DNA from: Alloalcanivorax marinus
GTDB taxonomy: Bacteria; Pseudomonadota; Gammaproteobacteria; Pseudomonadales; Alcanivoracaceae
DNA length: 64,000 bases
Reading direction: 5' to 3'
NCBI RefSeq assembly: GCF_016785095.1
Contig: NZ_JAEKJB010000015.1
Coordinates: 62,001 to 126,000, forward strand
A program made the position numbers and the translations under genes. Numbering within the stretch: position 1 is the stretch's first letter; every line of letters starts with the position of its first letter. Of the stretch, positions 25,060 through 33,368 are shown one piece after another. The notes under the pieces are model-generated. The model worked only from the letters and a program-made list of their open reading frames with translations. It had not been told where the DNA came from and did no database searches.

Positions 25060-25856
25060 CAGAATGTCTCCAGAGCTGGAATCAGGTCCGCCGACAGGGC
25101 GGTGAAGCCGAAGATCTGGCGGGCGTTGTAAAGCGTGGCCTGCCAGCAGAAATCCGGGGAGGTGGTGGCGGTGCAGTCCTCCAGCAGAATGGTGTCGTAG
25201 CCGAGGAAGTTGGCGTCCGCCAGGGTGTGCAGCACGCACTGGTCGGCATTGACGCCAGCGAACAGACAGGTGCTGATACCGAGATTGCGGAGAATGGAAT
25301 CCAGGGGCGTGTCCCAGAAGCCGCTCATGCGGAACTTGTCGACGCGGATGTCCTGATCGGCGATGTCCAGATCATCGATCACCGCGGCGCCCCAACTGTC
25401 TTTCTCCAGCACCGGCGCGCCGGTGCCCGGCACCGGGTCACCGAGGCCCACGTCCCGGCCACTGCCGTTGTAGACGTGGCGCAGCGCCGGCGAGATGTTC
25501 ATCAGATCCTTGCGGTTGCCCCAGTTCACCCAGATCACCGGCACGGCGGCACGACGCAGGGCGGGCAGCAGGGTTTGCAACGGTGCCACCGGTCGGCGCG
25601 CCGGCGTGGTGTCCACGCCGATGTGATCCAGCCAGCCACCAGGGGTACAGAAATCGTTCTGCATGTCGACGACGATCAGCGCCGTGCGATTCAGGTCGAG
25701 TACCAGGGATTTGGGCGCGGCCGGCACGTCAACGGGACGCGGCGCCGGTCCGCGGCGGCTAAGGTCGGCGACCTGGTCGCTGACCCGCCACTGGCCGCCG
25801 GGCCGGGGGCCCAGCGGTAGAAGTTCGGGGTGATGGTGCGTGGTTTGATCGCTCAT
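25059..25856 (-). CDS. Isochorismatase-fold cysteine hydrolase, RutB-like
   Basis: 265 residues. The catalytic triad of the cysteine hydrolases is complete: Asp64 (IVVDMQNDF), Lys174 (VDKFRMSGF) and Cys207 (GVNADQCV). The run FWDTPLDSILRNLGI is close to that of RutB, which hydrolyses ureidoacrylate in pyrimidine breakdown, so a carbamoyl (ureido) substrate is plausible. There is an unusual N-terminal extension of about 50 residues. It is the first enzyme gene after the porin gene (106-base gap) and is translationally coupled to the cupin gene. Confidence 0.88.
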   Translation of the reverse strand: MSDQTTHHHPELLPLGPRPGGQWRVSDQVADLSRRGPAPRPVDVPAAPKSLVLDLNRTALIVVDMQNDFCTPGGWLDHIGVDTTPARRPVAPLQTLLPALRRAAVPVIWVNWGNRKDLMNISPALRHVYNGSGRDVGLGDPVPGTGAPVLEKDSWGAAVIDDLDIADQDIRVDKFRMSGFWDTPLDSILRNLGISTCLFAGVNADQCVLHTLADANFLGYDTILLEDCTATTSPDFCWQATLYNARQIFGFTALSADLIPALETF

Positions 25857-25916
25857 CTCTACTCGGCCCCTTCACTGCGAAATCACTGCGAAATAGCCCG
25901 TGAGGCGGGACCCTGG

Positions 25917-25941
25917 GGCGGCGACGCAGAGGGACGCCGCC
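25917..25941 (-). terminator. Hairpin between porin and isochorismatase-type genes
   Basis: GGCGGCG (25917-25923) pairs with CGCCGCC (25935-25941). There is no T run after it, so it may stabilise the porin message or reduce read-through instead of stopping transcription. Confidence 0.35.
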
Positions 25942-25962
25942 ACCCCAAGGCAACGCGAACGG

Positions 25963-27045
25963 TTAGAACTTGAAGCGGGCGCCCACGCCGTAGGTGTCGC
26001 CATCGCCAAGGTCGTCGATGTCGTCGTTCATGAAGTTGGCGTAAACGTCGAACTGGTCGTTGATGATCCAGTCGTAACCCACGGTCCAGGTGTTACGCTC
26101 GGTGTCGATGTCACCCTCGAAATCGGAGCTGGCGTAGGAGGCCAGTACCGAGCCCGGGCCCACCGGAATGTCCACGCCACCCTGGTAGGTATCCACGTCC
26201 ACGCTGCCGGTGGTGGTGTCGGTGTCCAGGCTGTGGAACATGCCGTAGACCTTGATCACCTGGAAGTCATAGCTGGCGCCCACCAGGTAGGCGTCCTGAT
26301 CGGTGACGGAGAAAACACCGCCGCCAATGGCAGCCAGACCACCGCTCTCGCCGAAGCCCGGGCTGTCGCCGCTGTTCAGGGCACCCTGCTTCACGGAGTG
26401 AGCCGCCGCGGTGAGCATCAGGCCACCGTTGCGATACACCAGGTTGCCACCGAATTTGTTCTCGGAGTCCTCACCCTCTTCCTCGCCGAAGGCGTAGGTC
26501 ACGGTGGCGGTCAGGCCGCTCATGTTCGGGGAGGTATAGCTGACACCGTTGCTCCACCCGGAGTCACCCACGGTGGCGCCATAGTTGCCGCCCTGGTAGG
26601 AATGCAGGATCGCCGGCGAGAACACGAAGGAGCCGCCAAACGGGTTGGAGAAAATCACCGGCAGGAACATGGGCGCTCCCACACGACCGGCGGAGAAGGT
26701 ACCCAGATCACCCTTGACGCCAATCTGCGCGGCGCGGGCGAAGAACTCGTCGCCGTTGTAGCGGCCATCGTCACCGGTGTCCGGGCGCAGGAACATTTCC
26801 GCCTTGGCGAACGCCTGGGTGCTCTCGTTAAGGTCCGCGGTGGCGCTGAAGCCAACGAAGGAAGTGGTCATGCCGCCGGCGTCCAGCACCTTGGAATCGT
26901 CTCCGGCCACGGCGCTTTCCCGGCTGCCGGCGAACAGATCAAGCAAACCGTAGAAGTCCACTTCAACATCCGCGCAGGCCATGCCACTGGCGCCCATCAG
27001 GGTGGCGGCCCCCAAAGTCTTAGCAACCTTTCTGTTAAGTTTCAC
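25963..27045 (-). CDS. Outer membrane porin (Gram-negative porin, Porin_4 type)
   Basis: 360 residues with a signal peptide (to about residue 24, ...GMACA-DVEVDFYG). The mature protein alternates polar and hydrophobic residues as expected for a 16-strand barrel and ends in ...GVGARFKF, the aromatic end recognised by BamA. VDFYGLLDLFAG at the start is typical of general porins. The start is GTG at 27045 behind AGAGGAAA; the frame upstream lacks a signal sequence. As the first gene of the operon it presumably lets the operon's substrate through the outer membrane. Confidence 0.9.
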   Translation of the reverse strand: MKLNRKVAKTLGAATLMGASGMACADVEVDFYGLLDLFAGSRESAVAGDDSKVLDAGGMTTSFVGFSATADLNESTQAFAKAEMFLRPDTGDDGRYNGDEFFARAAQIGVKGDLGTFSAGRVGAPMFLPVIFSNPFGGSFVFSPAILHSYQGGNYGATVGDSGWSNGVSYTSPNMSGLTATVTYAFGEEEGEDSENKFGGNLVYRNGGLMLTAAAHSVKQGALNSGDSPGFGESGGLAAIGGGVFSVTDQDAYLVGASYDFQVIKVYGMFHSLDTDTTTGSVDVDTYQGGVDIPVGPGSVLASYASSDFEGDIDTERNTWTVGYDWIINDQFDVYANFMNDDIDDLGDGDTYGVGARFKF

Positions 27046-27576
27046 GTGCTTTCCTCTCTGAAAAGTGGGGAGGCACCCGCGCGTCGGTAGCGAATTCCGA
27101 ACCGCGCCAAAGGCGACCTCGATCCACCGGTATGGCCGGTGTCCCCCGGATTCGCGTCGTCTTCCCGAACGACCACGAAACCCTCTTGCATCCGACGCCA
27201 CCACATCCCGTGGCGGCGACTCGTCGGGCATGGCGGCTCGGCCGCGGCATGCCGTTATCCTGTGCACCGGACTGGCAAAACCCAGCCTTGCATACACGAT
27301 AAGCCTCTACTTTCAAGATGCGTGCCAGCCGCTCGGCGGCGGCCTGAAAGGCACTACGGACGGGTGAACAGGACGTCAAACGGAGGGAAGGCAGTCGGCG
27401 GACCGGGTGTTTCCTGCCCGCTTTTGGGGCGAACCTGGAAATTTCGCCCTATGGGGGCGCGAGGAAAATACAAGAGCGGGGACAGAAAAAAGCCGTGCCA
27501 GACGGGGCCATGGGCGCCCGCCGGGCCCGGCGAACGGAAAGGAAGCGGTGAAAATTCAACCTTTCACACGTGTTTT

Positions 27577-27584
27577 TGTATACA
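27577..27584. promoter_or_regulatory. TGTATACA operator upstream of the porin operon
   Basis: Exact palindrome within TTTTTGTATACAAAA, 531 bases before the porin start. The distance is much larger than at the other sites, so a long leader or an upstream promoter is implied. Confidence 0.5.
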
Positions 27585-27595
27585 AAATAACGAAG

Positions 27596-27613
27596 CCACA
27601 CCGAGACGCGGCC
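27596..27613. repeat. 18-base segment shared with the 60.8-kb hairpin element
   Basis: CCACACCGAGACGCGGCC here is identical to 60825-60842, and both are followed by a similar TGGAG...AACC sequence. It looks like one end of a dispersed repeat. Confidence 0.6.
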
Positions 27614-27636
27614 AGATGGAGAACCCACGCCAGGAC

Positions 27637-28626
27637 TCAGACCGACGCCGCCGACTCATGCTCCTCGATCAGCCGTTCCATCATGCGCCGGATCACCAGC
27701 CCCGGCTTATCGGACTCCATGTGTTTTTCACCACGCGGGTCCAACGGCATGTCCGGGTCGGTGCTCTCCAGCACGTGCTTATCCTCCAGGGTCACCTTGC
27801 GGTCGAAGGCAAGCAGTGCTTCACGATCAAAACCGGTGCCGTCATCCTGCTGCAGGCAAAACTGCACCACCTGGGAACGGCCGTGATCGATGGGCACCTG
27901 GCAATTGACGATCACATGGGCCGGGCCGCCATCGGCGTAATTGATGCGCAGGCGGCACACGAAAGGCGCGAACCAGGAACAATCCAGAAAGCGCTCATTG
28001 GCGTCTTCCTGTGCATGGTGAGCCTGGGTTACCCCGAGCCGGCCCGTGTAGTGGAAGCCGCCCTCGAATTCCTCGATGCGCGCATCCCGGGCCACCAGAT
28101 GCTCCGGGCTGCCGAAGGTACCCAAGTGCACATAACTGGGGTGGGCCATGTCCAATTCGTTCTCCATCACCCGCAGCCCCGCCACCTTCCATTCCTCGTA
28201 GAACTCCTGAATCAGTTCGAAGTCCGGCTCGCCGGCTTCCGGAATGGTCGGGATTTCGTAGATCGGATCCTCCAGGGCCACCCAGGCATAGCCATAACGG
28301 GTGTCACAATGAAACGCCCGCACCCGACGCTGGGGGCCCGGATCCCGGCCCGGCATCTGTGGTACGTGCACGCACTGGCCGGTGCGGTCGTACTGCCAGC
28401 CATGATAGGGACAGGCCACCCTGCCCTGACACACGTCACCCAGCGACAACTGCGCGCTGCGGTGGCAACAGCGGTCCTCCAGAGCGGCGGGAGCGCCATC
28501 CGGGTCCAGAAACAACACCAGCGGCTGCCCCAGCAGCACAAAACGACGCGGCCCCTCACGCAGATGGGCGAGCGGCATCACCGGGTACCAGAAACGTCGA
28601 AAGACGGGATGCTCCATGACATTCAT
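27637..28626 (-). CDS. Rieske non-heme iron oxygenase (first copy)
   Basis: 329 residues, the oxygenase subunit of a Rieske mono- or dioxygenase similar in size to vanillate O-demethylase and methylxanthine N-demethylases. The Rieske cluster ligands are Cys53/His55 (RCCHRS) and Cys72/His75 (CPYHGW); the catalytic iron ligands are His162 and His167 with bridging Asp159 in ENELDMAHPSYVH. The start ATG 28626 is 8 bases after GAGGAG; a GTG one codon earlier is possible. It is the last gene of a seven-gene operon. No ferredoxin reductase is encoded nearby, so electrons must come from an enzyme encoded elsewhere. Confidence 0.92.
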   Translation of the reverse strand: MNVMEHPVFRRFWYPVMPLAHLREGPRRFVLLGQPLVLFLDPDGAPAALEDRCCHRSAQLSLGDVCQGRVACPYHGWQYDRTGQCVHVPQMPGRDPGPQRRVRAFHCDTRYGYAWVALEDPIYEIPTIPEAGEPDFELIQEFYEEWKVAGLRVMENELDMAHPSYVHLGTFGSPEHLVARDARIEEFEGGFHYTGRLGVTQAHHAQEDANERFLDCSWFAPFVCRLRINYADGGPAHVIVNCQVPIDHGRSQVVQFCLQQDDGTGFDREALLAFDRKVTLEDKHVLESTDPDMPLDPRGEKHMESDKPGLVIRRMMERLIEEHESAASV

Positions 28627-28638
28627 CACGCGTTCTCC

Positions 28639-29838
28639 TCAATGGGCGGGCAGCGGCGGCGGCCGGAACGTCAGGCCAATCAGGAACGACGCCACCACCG
28701 ACAGCAGCAAAAACAACATGGCCGCGGGAAAGCCGTAGCCGTCGCGCAGCACACCGAACACCAGCGGCCCCAGCGCGCCCATCAGCATGGCCAGCCCCTG
28801 CACCAGCGCCGACAGACGACCAGCCTCGGCGGGCGTCGCCGAGTAATCCAGCGGCAGGGTCAACGCCAGCGGAAAGGAACCGCCCAGCCCGACCCCGGCG
28901 ATCACCGCCCAAAGCAGACCGCCGGGTTCGGGAGACCACCAGAAACCGGCCACGCCGATCATCAGCAGCCCCAGAGTGGCGGCCAACGCCGGCCGGCGGT
29001 CGCGCTGAAACTGGGCCAGCGGCGGCACCAGCAGAGCGCCAGCGATCTGGGCGCCGGTGAACACGGTCAGCAGCGCTGCCCCCTGAGCCTGGCTGTGGCC
29101 CTGGGCCACGTAGAACGGCACCAGCCAGGCCAGCAAGGACATATAGGCCACCGACCCGGTGCCCAGCAGCAGCGCCATGCGCCAGGCCAACGGATCGCGC
29201 CAGGGCAACACGCGGGCATTTTCACCCCGGGCGCGCTCAAGCCGTGCCGGCCAGAGCAAGGCGGCCAGCAGCGCCGGCAGCGCCCAGATGCCCAGCGCCA
29301 GCCGCCAGTCGCCACCGGCGCCGGCGGTCAAGGCCGGGGTGGCGGCGGCGCCGATAGCCGCCCCCAGATTCATGGCGGTGGTGAAAATTCCCATCATCAG
29401 CGCGGCACGCCCGGGGAAATACTGTTTCACCACCACCGGGATCAACACCTGCCCGCAGGCAATCCCCAACCCGCCCAACAGTGTGGCGGCGAACATCACC
29501 GCCGGATGCAGGCCCGCCCAGCGTGCGGCACAGCCCGCCGCCACCAGCCACAATGCCACGCGCATGCCAACGCCGATGCCCAGCCGGCCAATCAGCCAGC
29601 CGCCCACCAGCGCCACCGCGCCCATGCAGAAGGTGGGCAGCGCCGCCAGCAACCCGGCTCCGGTACTGCTCAACCCCAGATCCAGACGCACCGCCTCCAG
29701 ACTCACGCCCAGGGAGGTCAACAAGGGCCGCAGATTGAGCCCGGCCACCACGATCATCACCGCGATCCAGCCCAACCCCACCGCCGGCGCCACCGACGGA
29801 CTTTTCAATGCCGCCGACGGCGACTCAGTAGGTGGCAT
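28639..29838 (-). CDS. MFS transporter, CynX/NimT-like
   Basis: 399 residues, 12 hydrophobic segments, inner membrane. The start of the first helix, WIAVMIVVAGLNLRPLLTSLG, is typical of the CynX/NimT (cyanate, 2-nitroimidazole) branch of the major facilitator superfamily, and the Arg-rich cytoplasmic loop GWLIGRLGIGVGMR follows helix 2. It overlaps the 3' end of the dioxygenase gene by 14 bases and ends 12 bases before the Rieske gene. Import of a nucleobase-like compound or export of a product is possible; the direction cannot be told. Confidence 0.88.
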   Translation of the reverse strand: MPPTESPSAALKSPSVAPAVGLGWIAVMIVVAGLNLRPLLTSLGVSLEAVRLDLGLSSTGAGLLAALPTFCMGAVALVGGWLIGRLGIGVGMRVALWLVAAGCAARWAGLHPAVMFAATLLGGLGIACGQVLIPVVVKQYFPGRAALMMGIFTTAMNLGAAIGAAATPALTAGAGGDWRLALGIWALPALLAALLWPARLERARGENARVLPWRDPLAWRMALLLGTGSVAYMSLLAWLVPFYVAQGHSQAQGAALLTVFTGAQIAGALLVPPLAQFQRDRRPALAATLGLLMIGVAGFWWSPEPGGLLWAVIAGVGLGGSFPLALTLPLDYSATPAEAGRLSALVQGLAMLMGALGPLVFGVLRDGYGFPAAMLFLLLSVVASFLIGLTFRPPPLPAH

Positions 29839-30799
29839 TCAGTCTTTCCATCAGGTGCTCACCGGCCCGGATCGGCGGATAGCGCGGCGGGTTATCCGCG
29901 TCCGCGCAGCTTTCAATGCAGCGGATTTCCGCGTCCGGATTCGGGTGGCAAAAGAAAGCAATGGAATAGCGATCCGGAGACCCCTCACCGGTGAACGGCG
30001 ATACCCGGTGCGGCGTGGAGCAAAATACATGGTTGGTCCAGCGCTGCATCAGATCGCCGGTGTTGACCACCACGGTGCCGGGAATCGGCGGCGCGGTGAT
30101 CCACTCGCCGTCCCGGGTGCGCACCTCCAGACCGCCGACGCCATCCTGAAACAACAAGGTGATGCTGCCGTAATCGGTGTGCGCGCCGGCGCGACGCTCG
30201 CCGCCCTGGGGCTGGAACGACCCGGGCAGCGGCGGGTAGTGAAGCAACCGCAGGGTATGATGGAGCTGATCATGGGTGTCGACGAAAAAACCGTCGGGCA
30301 AATGCAATGCCAGGGCGAAAGCGGCCAGCACCCGGTTGGACGCCGCCACGCAGCCTTCCATCAAATCCATCACCGTGGCGCGAAAGGCGGGCTGCCCCAC
30401 TGGCCAGCGGTTTTCCCGATACGGGCGCTCCGCTTCCGACAGGCTATCCGGCGCCGCCTCGGGGCCGGCATTGAAGGCTTCCTTGAGATCGCCGGGCTTG
30501 CTCGCGTCCAGTCGCTCACGGCGCACCGCCACATAGCCCCGGTTGCTACTGGCGTTTTGCCAGGCCACGCCCATTTTCTCTTCATAGGGCAACGCGAAGA
30601 AGGAACGCGACGCCTGAAAGGAGCGGCGCAGCAGGGTCTCCGGCACGCCGTGATTGGACAGATAGAAAAAGCCCCAGTCAGCGCTGGCCTGGCGCATCGC
30701 CCGTGCCACCGCCTTGCGGTCCTCGGCGTCGCCGTGCAGGAAAGGCCCGAAATCAATCACCGGAATAGTGGCGACGTCGGCCTGTTTCGCTGAATCCAT
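29825..30799 (-). CDS. Isopenicillin-N-synthase-like Fe(II)/2-oxoglutarate dioxygenase (copy 1)
   Basis: 324 residues. A DIOX_N domain (TIPVIDFGPF at 11) precedes the double-stranded beta helix with the iron facial triad His207/Asp209 (AGAHTDYGS) and His264 (STPHRV), and Arg277 (DRYSIAFF) to bind the 2-oxoglutarate carboxylate. The complete triad and Arg suggest an active 2OG oxygenase. Fungal relatives include thymine 7-hydroxylase, and the neighbouring deaminase and Rieske genes make a nucleobase-type substrate plausible. GGGAG precedes the ATG. Confidence 0.9.
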   Translation of the reverse strand: MDSAKQADVATIPVIDFGPFLHGDAEDRKAVARAMRQASADWGFFYLSNHGVPETLLRRSFQASRSFFALPYEEKMGVAWQNASSNRGYVAVRRERLDASKPGDLKEAFNAGPEAAPDSLSEAERPYRENRWPVGQPAFRATVMDLMEGCVAASNRVLAAFALALHLPDGFFVDTHDQLHHTLRLLHYPPLPGSFQPQGGERRAGAHTDYGSITLLFQDGVGGLEVRTRDGEWITAPPIPGTVVVNTGDLMQRWTNHVFCSTPHRVSPFTGEGSPDRYSIAFFCHPNPDAEIRCIESCADADNPPRYPPIRAGEHLMERLNATY

Positions 30800-30830
30800 A
30801 TGATTTCTCCCGGAACGCCCCCGCGCTCCT

Positions 30831-32192
30831 TCAGTTCAGTTCCGCCACCACCTCGGCGGCGCGCTCACGCAGAGCGGCCAGCTCCAGGCCCGGAATGGCG
30901 CCGTCGCGCACTCGCACCTCGCCGTCCACCAGCAAATGGCGCACCGAGGCGCTGCCGCCGCCGGCCACCGGCGCGATGGCCGGGTCGTGCATGCCGAAGT
31001 AGCGCGGCTGGTCCAGATCATAGAGCGCCAGATCGGCGGCGCGCCCCGGCGCCAGCTCACCGACCTGGTCGAGGCCGAGCACACGCGCACCGCCGGACGT
31101 TCCCCAATGGACCACGTCCTCCACGGTGACCGCGTCGGCGCCACCCAGGGCGCGATGGATCATCCAGGTGGTGTGCGCCTCCTGAATCATGTCGGCGGCT
31201 TCGTTGGAAGCGGCGCCGTCCACCGCCAGGGAAATCGGGATGCCGCGGGCGGCCATCTCCGGTACCCGGGCGATGCCGCTGCCCAGCCGGCAATTGCTTT
31301 GCGGGCAGTGGGCGATGCCGGTGCCGGTTTCCGCCAGGATCGGCAGCTCCGAATCGGCCACGTGCACCATGTGCGCGAACCAGACGTCCTCGCCCAGCCA
31401 TTCGTTCTCGCCGCAGAATTCCACCGGCGTCATGTTGTGCACGTCCCGGCAGTACTCCACGTAGTTGAAGGTTTCCGACAGATGGCTGTGCAGGCGCAAA
31501 CCCAGGGCACGACCGGCCCGGGCCAGCTCACGCAAGGTCGACGGGTCCACCGAGAAGGTTGGCGTGGTGGGCGCCATCACCACCTGGCGCATGGCGCGCG
31601 GGCCGCTTTGGTGATAGCGGGCGGCGAGTCGTTCCACGTCGGCCACGTAGGCGTCCAGGGTTTCCGATTCCAGGTCATTGGGGTAACCCGGGTGGCGACC
31701 CTGTTCGGTGGCGCCGCCCCGGCACAAGGTGAAACGCAGCCCCAGCCGCCCGGCCACCTCGAACAGCACATCGCCCATCTCGCTGTCGAGACCGCCGTAA
31801 TAAATGTAATGGTGATCGGCGCAGGTGGTGGTGCCGGACAGCAACAGCTCCGCCAGCCCCACCTCCGCCGCCACTTCCAGATGGCGGTCGCGAATGCGCG
31901 TCAGGCGCGGATAGGGCACCGCGCCCAGCCAGCCGAACAGCGGCTCGTTGATGCCCTCCGGTACCGCCTTGAGCACACTCTGGAACAGGTGATGGTGGGT
32001 GTTCACCCAGCCCGGATAGATCACGCAGCCGCGGGCATCCAGCACTTCCTCGCCGGCCGCCGGGGTCAACCCGGCGGCCATTTCCGTGATCAGGCCGTCA
32101 CGCACGCGGATATCCACGGCGCCGGCGCGGGCGGCGTCGCCCGCCCGGCCGGTCATCACCGCGTCCGCGCCCTGGATCAGCAGGTCGGTCAC
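30831..32192 (-). CDS. Amidohydrolase, 8-oxoguanine deaminase-like paralogue
   Basis: 453 residues of the amidohydrolase superfamily, cytosolic deaminase group. The metal ligands are His66/His68 (VNTHHHLFQ), His in LGLRLHSHLSE, His in WFAHMVH and Asp in SLAVDGAAS; AHCPQSNCRLGSGIA is the usual deaminase motif. It is clearly related to the enzyme at 42763-44127 but diverged, and could equally deaminate a pterin, a triazine-like ring or another oxidised purine. It overlaps the second Rieske gene by 4 bases and is followed at 31 bases by a 2OG dioxygenase gene. Confidence 0.85.
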   Translation of the reverse strand: MTDLLIQGADAVMTGRAGDAARAGAVDIRVRDGLITEMAAGLTPAAGEEVLDARGCVIYPGWVNTHHHLFQSVLKAVPEGINEPLFGWLGAVPYPRLTRIRDRHLEVAAEVGLAELLLSGTTTCADHHYIYYGGLDSEMGDVLFEVAGRLGLRFTLCRGGATEQGRHPGYPNDLESETLDAYVADVERLAARYHQSGPRAMRQVVMAPTTPTFSVDPSTLRELARAGRALGLRLHSHLSETFNYVEYCRDVHNMTPVEFCGENEWLGEDVWFAHMVHVADSELPILAETGTGIAHCPQSNCRLGSGIARVPEMAARGIPISLAVDGAASNEAADMIQEAHTTWMIHRALGGADAVTVEDVVHWGTSGGARVLGLDQVGELAPGRAADLALYDLDQPRYFGMHDPAIAPVAGGGSASVRHLLVDGEVRVRDGAIPGLELAALRERAAEVVAELN

Positions 32193-33238
32193 GACGCTTT
32201 CTCCTGCTTCACCGGAATGCGCGCGTGGTCGCTGCGCGCCTCGCTTTCGCCGAACCGTTCCAGCAGCGCCTTCATCATCTTGCGCATCACCATGCCGGGC
32301 TGATCCGAGGGCATGTGTTTTTCCTCGCCGCTGGCGGTGTCCAGGGGCACGTCGTAATCGGTGCTTTCCAGTACCCGCTTGTCTTCCTCGGTGACCTGGC
32401 GATCAAAGGCGATGATCTCCGCCTGCGGCGCATCTTCTTCCGTGTCACTGCGGAACGCCCACTGGCAGATCATGGAGTACTCGTCGTCGATGGGCGTGGC
32501 GTAGGTAACGATGGAGTGCACCAGGCCGTTCGGATAGCGGATGTTCAGGCGGCGGCCGAACGGCATGTACCAGTTGCTGGTCATGTGCCGCACGGTGGTG
32601 TCGCTGTCCATTTGCAGCAGCTTTTTCTGGGATTCCGGGTTGTTCACCGGCGCCTTGGTCTCGAAACGGAAGCCGTACTCGCCTTCCTCGATGTTCAGGT
32701 CGGCGGGAATCGGCTTGTCGAACTGGCCGAAGCTTTCCCGATGCACGAAGCTGAAATGGGCGTTGTCGAAGGAGTTCTCCATCAGACGCAGGCCGGCGGT
32801 GTGCCATACCTCATGGAACTGATGGAACATGCGATAGCCCGGCTCCTTGGCCTCCGGCATGTCGGGAATATCGGTAAGCGGTTCGCCCAGGCAGACCCAG
32901 ACGTAGCCGTAACGCTCGTCGGCCTTGAAAGCCGGCACCTTGGCGCGGCCGGCGGGGCGGTCCGGGGTTTGCGGAATTTTCTTGCAGGCGCCGGTGCCGT
33001 CGTAGTTCCAGCCGTGGTAGGGGCAGACGATATTGTCGCCCTCCACCCAGCCCAGGGACAGTTTGGCGCTGCGGTGAGCACAGCGGTCTTCGGCGGCTTG
33101 CGGTTTGCCCTGGCTATCCAGCCACAGCACCAGATCCTGATTGAGCAGACGGAACGGTTTCGGGCCGTCATCGAGTTGCGCCATCGGAATCACGGGATAC
33201 CAGAAACGGCGCAGGACGGGTTGTTGGGTTACTAGCAT
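32189..33238 (-). CDS. Rieske non-heme iron oxygenase (second copy)
   Basis: 349 residues. Rieske ligands Cys53/His55 (RCAHRS) and Cys72/His75 (CPYHGW), iron ligands His161 and His166 with Asp158 (ENSFDNAHFSFVH). It shares the layout and many blocks (RRFWYPVIPMAQL, EEDKRVLESTD) with the first copy, so the two are paralogues, perhaps acting on successive positions of one ring or on N-alkyl groups. AGGAGATGAGCC precedes the ATG at 33238. A 130-base gap separates it from the dioxygenase gene before it. Confidence 0.93.
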   Translation of the reverse strand: MLVTQQPVLRRFWYPVIPMAQLDDGPKPFRLLNQDLVLWLDSQGKPQAAEDRCAHRSAKLSLGWVEGDNIVCPYHGWNYDGTGACKKIPQTPDRPAGRAKVPAFKADERYGYVWVCLGEPLTDIPDMPEAKEPGYRMFHQFHEVWHTAGLRLMENSFDNAHFSFVHRESFGQFDKPIPADLNIEEGEYGFRFETKAPVNNPESQKKLLQMDSDTTVRHMTSNWYMPFGRRLNIRYPNGLVHSIVTYATPIDDEYSMICQWAFRSDTEEDAPQAEIIAFDRQVTEEDKRVLESTDYDVPLDTASGEEKHMPSDQPGMVMRKMMKALLERFGESEARSDHARIPVKQEKAS

Positions 33239-33368
33239 GGCTCATCTCCTATGGACGAGGCAGCCCCCGCCGAGAGCCTGTTCGCGCTCTTTAAGGCCGG
33301 CTTTTCCTCACTGTTGGCGGAAGGTTGAACGCGGCGCGGGCCTCCGCCATTCGGACCCGCGCCGGACA

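Larger units (their letters stand above)
27046..27625. other. Gene-free region upstream of the porin operon
   Basis: About 580 bases with no credible gene. It contains a one-mismatch operator TGCATACA (27289-27296), an exact TGTATACA (27577-27584) and an 18-base segment shared with a hairpin element at 60825-60842. It most likely carries the porin-operon promoter and a long 5' leader; I could not pick the promoter with confidence. Confidence 0.6.

Noticed and set aside
27289..27296. TGCATACA upstream of the porin
   Set aside because: One mismatch in the core and no supporting position; kept only as a remark in the region entry, as an exact site exists at 27577.
27139..29994. A 951-codon open frame on the plus strand
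   Set aside because: It is antisense to the Rieske and MFS genes and its product is low-complexity Gln/His/Arg-rich, typical of a shadow frame.
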